A DNA stretch of 64,000 nt. Source: JBMOGA01 sp049318625. Its GTDB lineage: Bacteria > Pseudomonadota > Alphaproteobacteria > Rhizobiales > Hyphomicrobiaceae. Positions 55,806 to 63,326 of the stretch are shown here, one piece after another. Position numbers and translations under genes: made by a program. The notes beneath the pieces were generated by a model, which did not search any database, was not told the origin of the DNA, and saw only the letters and a list, made by a program, of their open reading frames with translations. Positions within the stretch are counted from its first letter, which is position 1, and every line of letters begins with the position of its first letter. The DNA lies in assembly GCA_049318625.1 (NCBI GenBank), contig JBMOGA010000002.1, positions 62,001-126,000 on the forward strand, in the 5' to 3' direction.

Positions 55806-55969
55806 GATCGACCGGCAAGCGGGGGCGCTTATGACGAGAATGATCGATATGGCACTGAGGACGTCGCGAGACCGGCGTCACTCAGAGACGACCCGGGACT
55901 GATGACGGTCGCCGCTAAGCCAGCGGGCAGCAGACCATCCACAATCATCAGGAACACCGAGTAGTCGTC
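55806..55969 (+). other. Gap between large GTPase A1 and small GTPase B1
   Basis: These 164 bp separate the first two GTPase genes. A 23-codon frame (55831-55902) has no clear ribosome-binding site and is not called. Compared with the tight joins of the following genes this is a long gap, so B1-A2-B2 could have an internal promoter here. Confidence 0.4.
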
Positions 55970-56848
55970 ATGCGACAGAGCAATTTGCCGGTGTCGCTCC
56001 AGCGAGCGATGTTGGACGTCGGCTCCATAGAGAGCTTCCACGGCCTGCGCCGCCAGACCATGCATGCGCTCGCGCAACTGCAGGAGGCGGGCAGCCGGCC
56101 CCCGTGCATCGTGTTTCTGGGCGAGGGCAATTCCGGCAAGACGACCGCCGCGAATTCGCTGCTGGGCGATGGCTTGCTACCGACTGCGGTCATTGCCAAC
56201 ACGCGCTATCCGACGCTGGTGCGCTTCCACAATCAGGTGCAGGCGGTGGCCGTGACGATGTCCGGGCACCGTTGCCCGCTGAGCGATGAGACTTTGCCGA
56301 GCCAGCCTCTCGCGCTGATCGAGGTGGGCCTTCCGAATCCGCGCCTGAAGAGCCTCGAGATCCTCGACACGCCGGCGCGCTTCGATGCCGATAGCTTGAG
56401 CGAAATCCCTGGACTTTCGCCGGTGCGGATCCCCGTCTGGTGCACGGTGGCGACGCAGGCGTGGAAAGAGAGCGAGCGACGCTATTGGACGGCGCTGGAA
56501 GCACGCGCCCGCCGCAATGCGCTGCTTGTCGTCACGGGTATCGACCGTATCGCGGTTCCGGCCGAGATCGAGCGCTTGATGGCACGGCTGAAGTCCGACG
56601 CGGCGATCCATTTCGCGGGCCTCGCCTACGCGGCCATCGCATCGGCGGATGCGACCGGGGTGCCGAGTCTACCCGTTCCGCCCTTGGTCGCGCTCGTCGA
56701 CGCCGATGCCCATCGCCTGGGCGCGCGGCGACAGCGCACCGTGGCCAAGTTGCGCGCACGGTTGCTGCGGCTTTCGGGATTGGCCGCCGAAATGTCCGAA
56801 GAGGCGGGCGTGGCACGCTTTCCAGCCTGGGCGCGGACCCTTTCATGA
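55970..56848 (+). CDS. Small dynamin-like GTPase, copy 1 (B1)
   Basis: The 292-residue protein has a P-loop GTPase domain: GEGNSGKTTAANSLLG (G1, residues 51-66), TRYPTLVRF, ILDTPARFDA (G3, where the usual DTPG glycine is alanine), and a variant G4 (TGIDRI, 189-194) in place of N/TKxD. The C-terminal ~60 residues are helical, short for a stalk. It shares with B2 the odd motif VWC(T/S)(V/I)Ax3WxESERxxW. ATG 55970 has no strong ribosome-binding site; ATG 56009 is another possibility. Its stop overlaps the start of the next large GTPase. It may hydrolyse GTP poorly given the altered G3, which is inference. Confidence 0.8.
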   Translation: MRQSNLPVSLQRAMLDVGSIESFHGLRRQTMHALAQLQEAGSRPPCIVFLGEGNSGKTTAANSLLGDGLLPTAVIANTRYPTLVRFHNQVQAVAVTMSGHRCPLSDETLPSQPLALIEVGLPNPRLKSLEILDTPARFDADSLSEIPGLSPVRIPVWCTVATQAWKESERRYWTALEARARRNALLVVTGIDRIAVPAEIERLMARLKSDAAIHFAGLAYAAIASADATGVPSLPVPPLVALVDADAHRLGARRQRTVAKLRARLLRLSGLAAEMSEEAGVARFPAWARTLS

Positions 56849-59058
56849 TGGTCATGGCGAAGGCAGCTCTCGGAGTCGCCGGACCCGTCGGAGAATTCCG
56901 GGGGCCTGGTTTCGCTCCGGCACTCGCGCATCAACGGGATCTCTTGTTGCGGGTCGGTCCGGCGCTCGCGGATCATCTCGAGCCTTCGATGGCGACCCTG
57001 GTCCGCGATCTGGTCGACCGCATCCGCCAACGGCCGATCCGGCTCGCCGTCATCGGCCAGATGAAGGCCGGGAAGTCTTCGTTCCTCAACGCACTGGCTG
57101 GCCGTCCGGGGCTGCTGCCGACCGACGTCAATCCCTGGACCGCGGTGGTGACCCAGCTTCACTTCGGCCACCCCAGTGGCCAGACCGACGGGGCGGTTTT
57201 CCGGTTCTTCTCCGAAGAGGAGTGGCGGCAGCTTTCCGAGGGCGGCAGTCTGCGTATCCTCCAGCAGCGGCTCGTGCCGGAACTCGATCTCGACGTCTTG
57301 CGGTCACAGCTCTCCCAGATCCGCATGCGCGCCCGCGCCCGGCTCGGCGACGGCTATCAGGCCCTGCTCGGAACGGAGCACCATTTCGCCTCTCTGCCCG
57401 AAGGCATTCTGGCCCGCTATGTCGCCGACGCGGAACCAGATGCTTCGATCGCGGCCGAGGCGATCTACTCGGACATCACGCGCACCGCCGATCTGTTCCT
57501 CGATTCGATGCCGTTCGGGCTGCCTCTCACCTTGGTCGATACGCCTGGAACCAACGATCCCTTCCTCGTGCGCGACGAGATCACACTGCGCTGCCTCGAC
57601 GAGATGGACGCAGCCGTCGTCGTGCTCTCCGCCCGTCAGGCCTTCTCGACGGCCGATCTCGCCCTCGTGCGAACCATTCGGGGGTTGCGCAAGGATCGCC
57701 TGCTCGTGGTGGTCAACCGCTGCGACGAACTCGACGACCCGCCGGCTCACGGCAAACTCATCGCCGCCCACGTCAGTCGCCAGCTCGAGCGCGAGTTCGG
57801 CCAGGAAGTGCCCGTCGTTGCCATGAGCGCCCTGTGGGCCAACACGGCGGCGCTCGCCGATCCGGCCGCCATCCGGGATGCGCTCACCGATCGCCTAGCG
57901 CGGCAAGCCGTGGCCGCCGGCGTCGCGACGCGCGATGAGATTGAGTCTTGGCGCCATCGGCCCTCGCAAATGCCGATCGAGCGCGCCGTGGACGTTTTGC
58001 GCGCGGCGTCCGGTTTACCCGATGTCGTGAATGCGCTGGTGCGGCTGGTCGCTGAAAGCAGCGTCGGGCAGTTGCTCGCGCAGTCATTGACGACGTTGGT
58101 GACGATCTCCGAGCAGCAGGCCGCCGTGGCGCGCCGCGATCTCCAGCAACTCGAAGACACGGTCAAATCCGCCCACACTGACGTGCTGTCGGGTGGGTTC
58201 GAGCTGCAGCGCCTGCACAGTGCCGTCGAGCGACTCGATGGCACGATGATCAAGCTGGAGCGTATCGCGGCAGACCGGACAGCCGAAATCGGGGCCGCGC
58301 AGCGCCAGGAGCTCGATCGGCTGCGCGATCATCTGCACAAGGTGGTTGCCACGTTCATCGAGCAGGAGCGCGCGACCGTCACGTTCTCGCTGGATCAGCA
58401 GACGACCACGAAGCCGGCCCGCTATGATGTTTCGAAGCTGCGCAAGGAACTCGAGCAAGCCTTCCTCGGCGAGTACCGGACGCTGTACCAGCACATCGTC
58501 AATATCCAGCTGGCCGCTTCGCAGCACTTCCGCCGCATCGTCAACGACGAGCTTCCGAGCACCAACCTCGACGTCCACGTGAACGTCATTTCGAGTTCGT
58601 TCACCTATCCCAGCCTGAGTGCGCTGAGCCGCGTCAGCGCCTTCGACGTGGATCCGAAGCTGTGGGCCCGCTGGCGCCGCTCCAAGAGGTCGCTCAAGGA
58701 GGCGGTCGACGCCTTCGAGGCGATCTTGCGGGCCGAGTTCCTGGCCATCGCCGACGAACTGACCGGCCTGGCCGAGCGCGAGATCATGGGCTCGGCGTCG
58801 ACGCTTCAGAGGCGGCTCAACCTTACGATCATGGACGCGGTCCACTCGGCGCGGCAGCGACGGGCGGATCTGCTCGCGAGTATGGAAGCGGCCGAGGCCC
58901 GCAACGAGCCGCTGGTTCGGGAGCGGATGCTCGAGGCGCAGCTCGACCAATTGACCGAAGCGCGCGAGCGGCTGCGCCGGGTCGACGGTCTGGCGCGCAC
59001 ATTGAAGGCGGCAGTGCCACAGGCTATGGACGAAACGGCTTACGCGTCGGTGGGGTAG
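56845..59058 (+). CDS. Large dynamin-like GTPase, copy 2 (A2)
   Basis: The 737-residue protein is paralogous to A1. G1 is GQMKAGKSSF (71-80), the switch segment TDVNPWTA (~93-100), G3 is DTPGTND at 232-238, and G4 is NRCD at 291-294; these spacings match A1 to within a few residues. Identity by eye is highest around G1 and G3. The remainder is helical stalk-type sequence, with FDVDPKLWARW (near residue 605) in the place of A1's aromatic tip and the same EFLAIADEL element after it. The ATG at 56845 overlaps the stop of B1 (ATGA), so expression is probably coupled. No membrane helix. Role inferred from family. Confidence 0.88.
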   Translation: MMVMAKAALGVAGPVGEFRGPGFAPALAHQRDLLLRVGPALADHLEPSMATLVRDLVDRIRQRPIRLAVIGQMKAGKSSFLNALAGRPGLLPTDVNPWTAVVTQLHFGHPSGQTDGAVFRFFSEEEWRQLSEGGSLRILQQRLVPELDLDVLRSQLSQIRMRARARLGDGYQALLGTEHHFASLPEGILARYVADAEPDASIAAEAIYSDITRTADLFLDSMPFGLPLTLVDTPGTNDPFLVRDEITLRCLDEMDAAVVVLSARQAFSTADLALVRTIRGLRKDRLLVVVNRCDELDDPPAHGKLIAAHVSRQLEREFGQEVPVVAMSALWANTAALADPAAIRDALTDRLARQAVAAGVATRDEIESWRHRPSQMPIERAVDVLRAASGLPDVVNALVRLVAESSVGQLLAQSLTTLVTISEQQAAVARRDLQQLEDTVKSAHTDVLSGGFELQRLHSAVERLDGTMIKLERIAADRTAEIGAAQRQELDRLRDHLHKVVATFIEQERATVTFSLDQQTTTKPARYDVSKLRKELEQAFLGEYRTLYQHIVNIQLAASQHFRRIVNDELPSTNLDVHVNVISSSFTYPSLSALSRVSAFDVDPKLWARWRRSKRSLKEAVDAFEAILRAEFLAIADELTGLAEREIMGSASTLQRRLNLTIMDAVHSARQRRADLLASMEAAEARNEPLVRERMLEAQLDQLTEARERLRRVDGLARTLKAAVPQAMDETAYASVG

Positions 59059-59061
59059 TGT

Positions 59062-60447
59062 ATGGCGTGGTCGATCGGTACGTCGTGGTTGAAGCAGGGA
59101 CGCAGGCGCGCGCCGCCTCCGTTGGCGCCGCTGCCGCGCGAATCCCGAATGGTGGCCGAGCTTCGTGAGACGGCCCTCGCCTGGAAGGCGAAGCTGGCCG
59201 AAACGGCGGCAGGTCAATCGCCCGCCGCGCTGCTGGGTCCGTCCCTCGATCAATTGGATCACGATCTGTCCCGCAAGCCGCGGGTCGCCATCCTCGGCGA
59301 GTTCAATGCCGGCAAGACCACACTGTCGAATCTGCTCGCCCGCGCAGCCGGGCTGCCAACCGACATCCTGGCCAACACGCGCGTCGCGACGCTGATCCAT
59401 CATGCCGATCTCGGCCCCGAGCGCATTCTCGTGCCGCAACGCCGCCGTTCGACACCGGGCGACGGCCCGTCGGTGAGGATCGCGGAAGCGCCGTTCGAAT
59501 ACGAATTGCTGGCCGGCCGGGCCGGCTTGCTGGAGCGTTGCACGCTGCTCGATACGCCCGGTCTGTCGGACCCGACCCACGCCGGGCGGGTGGCGGATCT
59601 CTATGCGCGGATCGCCGACATCGCCGTCTGGTGCAGCATCGCTGGCCATTGTTGGCGCGAAAGCGAGCGATTGGCCTGGGACAGCTTCCCGGCTCGCTTG
59701 CGCCGCTATGGCATTCTGGTCTTGACCGGGGCGGACGCCGTGCCGCGTGCATCCGATCGTGACCGCATCCGCCGCCGCCTCGAGCGGGATGCCGCCGGCA
59801 GGTTCGGCGCCGTGGTGTTTCTGGCCGGGCGCGAAGCCGCTGCGGCTTTGGACGTCAGGACCGGCGAGATCACCAGTCAGTCACGCTGGGAGGCGAGCGG
59901 CGCTGCCGAGTTGGAGTCCGTGCTGGCGGGTCTCGTCGGGCACGTTGCCGACCAACGGGCACTGCGCAGCCGGCGATGGGCCGCGCGACTGCTGCGGCAG
60001 GTCGCGACGTTTCCTCACGCCGAGATCGGCCGGTCGTGGTGGCTCCCGCCACTCTTTGCTTTGTCCGAGGACCTGCGCCGCATCTCCGTAGCGCTGCGGG
60101 GCCGGCGCATGGAGCGCCGTCAGGCATTGGCGCAGGTGGCCGCTGGCGTGGTCAAGCTGCAGGACGATATCGTCGGCAAGCTGGAGCGGCTCGGTCGATC
60201 GGACGACGCTCGGCGCGTCCAAGCCGTCCTGTCGCGCAATCTGGAAACGATCGACGCGCTGGGCCGTACGGTCACCCACACGGCCGTCGTCGACGGCGTC
60301 GGCATCGTCGGCGCGCGTCTGTTCCACGATATCACCCAACTCATGCGCGGCGCCGATCGCGAGACCGCCACGCTGCGCGAACTCGAGATTCGCCTTCTCG
60401 ATATGCTGGGAAGCACCAAGGGAGGCGCGATCGCACCGGGCCGTTGA
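59062..60447 (+). CDS. Small dynamin-like GTPase, copy 2 (B2)
   Basis: The 461-residue protein starts 3 nt after A2's stop. Its GTPase domain has GEFNAGKTTLSNLLA (G1, 79-93), TRVATLIHH, LLDTPGLSD (G3 at 164-167, with the canonical Gly) and TGAD (222-225) as G4. Unlike B1 it has a further ~230 residues of helix-rich C-terminus (LRRISVALRGRRMERRQALA, RNLETIDALGRTVTHTAVVD). It shares with B1 the VWCSIAGHCWRESERLAW-type motif. The basic N-terminus (SWLKQGRRRAPPP) may contact membranes. Likely partner of A2, as B1 is of A1; this is inferred from gene order and pairwise similarity. Confidence 0.85.
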   Translation: MAWSIGTSWLKQGRRRAPPPLAPLPRESRMVAELRETALAWKAKLAETAAGQSPAALLGPSLDQLDHDLSRKPRVAILGEFNAGKTTLSNLLARAAGLPTDILANTRVATLIHHADLGPERILVPQRRRSTPGDGPSVRIAEAPFEYELLAGRAGLLERCTLLDTPGLSDPTHAGRVADLYARIADIAVWCSIAGHCWRESERLAWDSFPARLRRYGILVLTGADAVPRASDRDRIRRRLERDAAGRFGAVVFLAGREAAAALDVRTGEITSQSRWEASGAAELESVLAGLVGHVADQRALRSRRWAARLLRQVATFPHAEIGRSWWLPPLFALSEDLRRISVALRGRRMERRQALAQVAAGVVKLQDDIVGKLERLGRSDDARRVQAVLSRNLETIDALGRTVTHTAVVDGVGIVGARLFHDITQLMRGADRETATLRELEIRLLDMLGSTKGGAIAPGR

Positions 60448-60467
60448 AGTCACCGATGGAGGACTCG

Positions 60468-61469
60468 ATGAAGCGCCTGCTGGTTCCTTTGTTTGCAGCT
60501 ACCGCATGTCTGATGTCGGCCACGGCGGGCAGCGCCGCAGATGTGTTTCCGTCGAAGTCGGTCACGATCGTCATCCCGTTCACGGCCGCCGGTCCGTCAG
60601 ATGCAGTGGGGCGCCTGCTGGCCAAGACGATGGCCGTGAGCCTCGGCCAGCCTGTCAACATCGAGAACATCGCGGGGGGTGGCGGCTCGACGGGTGCCGG
60701 CAAGGTGGCGAAATCGCCCGCCGACGGCTACACGCTGCTGCTGCATCATTTCGCCCATGCGGCGAGCAAGGCGCTCTATCCGAGCCTGACCTTCGATCCG
60801 GTCAAGGACTTCGAACCGATCGGACTTGTCAGCTACGGACCCTATGTACTGGTGGCGCGCACCAGCCTGCCGATCAAGAATGCCGAGCAGGCCCTCAAGT
60901 ACATCCGCGACAACAAGGAGAAGGTCTCGTTCGGCCATGCCGGCATCGGGTCTGGCTCGCACCTCAGCAACATGCTGCTGATGTCGGCCCTCGGCAAAGT
61001 CAAGTTCACGGAGAAGGCCTATCGCGGCACCGGCCCGGCCATGATGGATCTGGCGGCCGGCCAGATCGATTTCCTTTTCGACCAGACCGTCGGTGCGGCG
61101 CAGTTCATCAAGGCTGGCACGGTGCGGCCCCTCGCCGTCACCTCCCTCACGCGGCTCGACGCCTTGAAAGAGACGCCGACCTTGCAGGAAGTCGGTCTCA
61201 AAGGTTTCGAGGTCACGCAGTGGTTCGCGCTCTATGCCCCGAAGGGGACGCCGAAGCCGGCCCTCGACAAGCTGGCGGTGGCTCTCGAGGCCGCAATCAA
61301 GGACCCGGCCAACGAGAGCAAATTCGCCGAATACGGGACGCTGCTGTTCCAGCCCGGCAAGCGCGGCCCGGCCGACGCCCGCAAGAAGCTCGAGGCCGAG
61401 GTGGTTCGCTGGCGGAAAATCGTCAAGGATGCCGGCGCCGAGGTGAAGGACTCCAAGGCCACGAAATGA
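60468..61469 (+). CDS. Tripartite tricarboxylate transporter (TctC/Bug) family binding protein
   Basis: The 333-residue periplasmic protein has a clear signal peptide (LLVPLFAATACLMSATAGSA) and the TctC/Bug pattern: IVIPFTAAGPSDAVGRLLAK, NIAGGGGSTGAGKVAKSPAD, FGHAGIGSGSHLSNMLL, and PTLQEVGLKGFEVTQWFALY. ATG 60468 follows GGAGG by 7 nt; an earlier in-frame ATG at 60456 would add MEDS. It starts 20 nt after B2 and may be co-transcribed with the GTPases. No TctA/TctB genes are near. Confidence 0.93.
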   Translation: MKRLLVPLFAATACLMSATAGSAADVFPSKSVTIVIPFTAAGPSDAVGRLLAKTMAVSLGQPVNIENIAGGGGSTGAGKVAKSPADGYTLLLHHFAHAASKALYPSLTFDPVKDFEPIGLVSYGPYVLVARTSLPIKNAEQALKYIRDNKEKVSFGHAGIGSGSHLSNMLLMSALGKVKFTEKAYRGTGPAMMDLAAGQIDFLFDQTVGAAQFIKAGTVRPLAVTSLTRLDALKETPTLQEVGLKGFEVTQWFALYAPKGTPKPALDKLAVALEAAIKDPANESKFAEYGTLLFQPGKRGPADARKKLEAEVVRWRKIVKDAGAEVKDSKATK

Positions 61470-61534
61470 GTTGAGCGATCGACGAGTTTCGCGCCGTCCC
61501 GGACCGCCGTCCACCTGGTATCGGGGGCGGCCCC

Positions 61535-61555
61535 CTCCTCCCCTGCGGGGAGGGG
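61535..61555. repeat. GC-rich palindromic element
   Basis: CCTCCCC-TGC-GGGGAGG forms a 7-bp stem extended by C/G pairs on both sides. Similar short palindromes are dispersed between genes in many Hyphomicrobiales genomes, often with CCTCTCCCC-type arms. It is the only copy noted in this window, so repeat status is inferred. It may act as a weak terminator after the TctC gene. Confidence 0.4.
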
Positions 61556-61663
61556 CAGAACCATCCGCCGCGCCTCTCCCGCAGCCGGCACCCACGCGGC
61601 CCCTGCCGGCCGCTGCGGGCTACCACCCGTGACAAAGGCCGGTATTCGGGCTAATCCCCCGCC

Positions 61664-63289
61664 ATGCAGAAATCTGCCGAACAGACCGAGCCCGCCGCAG
61701 CCGGCACGACCTTACCGCCCGAGATCGCCCGGCGGCGCACGTTTGCGATCATTTCGCATCCCGACGCCGGCAAAACGACACTGACCGAGAAGCTGCTGTT
61801 GTTCGGCGGCGCCATTCAGATGGCCGGTCACGTGCGCGCCCGCGGCGAGCGTCGCCGGACGCGATCCGATTGGATGGAAATCGAACAGTCTCGCGGTATT
61901 TCCGTTACCAGCTCGGTCATGACCTTCGAGCGCGACGGCATCGTCTTCAACCTGCTGGATACGCCCGGTCACTCCGACTTCAGCGAGGATACCTACCGCA
62001 CCCTCAGCGCCGTCGACGCGGCCGTCATGGTCATCGACGCGGCGAAAGGCATCGAAAGCCAGACGCGCAAGCTGTTCGAAGTCTGTCGCCTGCGCGACAT
62101 CCCGATCATCACCTTCATCAACAAGGTGGACCGGGAAGGCCAAGATCCATTGTCGCTGATGGACGAGATCGCGTCCGGTCTCGCGCTCGATCTCACCCCG
62201 GCGACATGGCCGATCGGGCTCGGCTCTGCGTTTCGCGGCTGTATCGACATGATCGGCAATCGCGCGCTGCTGCCGGAAGGCGAGCGCAACACGCCGTTTG
62301 GCCCGGTGATCCCGTTCACCGATCCCTCTGAAGTCATCGATCTGCCCGGGATGGACGCCGACGTTGCAAGCGCGGCTGTGGAAGGATTGGAGCTCGCTCG
62401 CGCGGCTCTGCCCGCGTTCGACCTGCAGGCGTTCCACGAGGGCCACCTCTCGCCGGTATTCTTCGGCTCGGCCCTGCGCAATTTCTGCGTGTCCGAGCTG
62501 CTCGATGGGCTCGGCAACTGGGCCCCGGGCCCGCTGCCCCGCAAAGCCGCGCAGCGCACCATCGATCCGGGCGAAGACAAGGTCACGGCCTTCGTCTTCA
62601 AGGTCCAGGCCAACATGGACCCGAACCACCGCGATAGGGTTGCCTTCGTCCGCCTGTGCTCGGGCCGGTTCCGCCGCGGCATGAAGTTGTTTCACGTCCG
62701 CGAGGAGCGCTTCCACGCCATCACCGCGCCGATCCTCTTCTTCGCCCAGCAGCGCGAGACCGCCGACGAGGCGTGGGCCGGCGACATCATGGGCATCCCG
62801 AACCATGGCATCTTGCGCGTCGGCGATACGCTCACCGAAGGCGAAAAGCTCAAGTTCGAAGGCATCCCCAATTTCGCGCCCGAGCTCATGCGCCGGGTGA
62901 TCATCGAGGACGCGATCAAGGCCAAGCAGTTGAACCGCGCCCTGCAGGATCTCGCTGAGGAAGGCGTCGTGCAAGTCTTCCAGCCGCTCATCGGCGCCCG
63001 GCCGATCCTCGGTGTGGTCGGCGGCCTTCAGTTCGACGTTCTGGCCTGCCGCCTGAGGACCGAATACGGCGTGCCGATCTCCTACGAGCCGGCCCCCTGC
63101 GACAGCGCGCGATGGGTCGAATGCGACACCAAGGAGATGCTGGACCGGTTCACCGACCGCAATCGCATCAGCCTCGCGCGCGACCGCGATGGCGCTCTGG
63201 TGTTCCTGCCGGAGTCGAGCTGGATGATGCGCCATACCCAGGAGAACTGGCCGGAGGTGCGGTTCGTCGCCGTCCGCGAACGCGGCTAG
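61664..63289 (+). CDS. prfC: Peptide chain release factor 3
   Basis: RF3 is a translational GTPase that recycles RF1/RF2 after termination. The 541-residue protein has IISHPDAGKTTLTEKLLLFG (G1), the RF3-type SDWMEIEQSRGISVTSSVM (G2), DTPGHSDFSEDTYRT (G3) and NKVDREGQ (G4). The C-terminal portion continues with KVQANMDPNHRDRVAFVRLC, as is normal for RF3. The N-terminus MQKSAEQTEPAAAG is Ala-rich. It converges with glnD. Confidence 0.97.
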   Translation: MQKSAEQTEPAAAGTTLPPEIARRRTFAIISHPDAGKTTLTEKLLLFGGAIQMAGHVRARGERRRTRSDWMEIEQSRGISVTSSVMTFERDGIVFNLLDTPGHSDFSEDTYRTLSAVDAAVMVIDAAKGIESQTRKLFEVCRLRDIPIITFINKVDREGQDPLSLMDEIASGLALDLTPATWPIGLGSAFRGCIDMIGNRALLPEGERNTPFGPVIPFTDPSEVIDLPGMDADVASAAVEGLELARAALPAFDLQAFHEGHLSPVFFGSALRNFCVSELLDGLGNWAPGPLPRKAAQRTIDPGEDKVTAFVFKVQANMDPNHRDRVAFVRLCSGRFRRGMKLFHVREERFHAITAPILFFAQQRETADEAWAGDIMGIPNHGILRVGDTLTEGEKLKFEGIPNFAPELMRRVIIEDAIKAKQLNRALQDLAEEGVVQVFQPLIGARPILGVVGGLQFDVLACRLRTEYGVPISYEPAPCDSARWVECDTKEMLDRFTDRNRISLARDRDGALVFLPESSWMMRHTQENWPEVRFVAVRERG

Positions 63290-63326
63290 CAGAGACTCGC
63301 GGGCACAACGGCGAAACGGCTCCCGT

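Noticed and set aside
55829..56077. Minus-strand frame of 82 codons over the A1-B1 gap
   Set aside because: Overlaps the start of the well-supported B1 gene, with no ribosome-binding site or domain.
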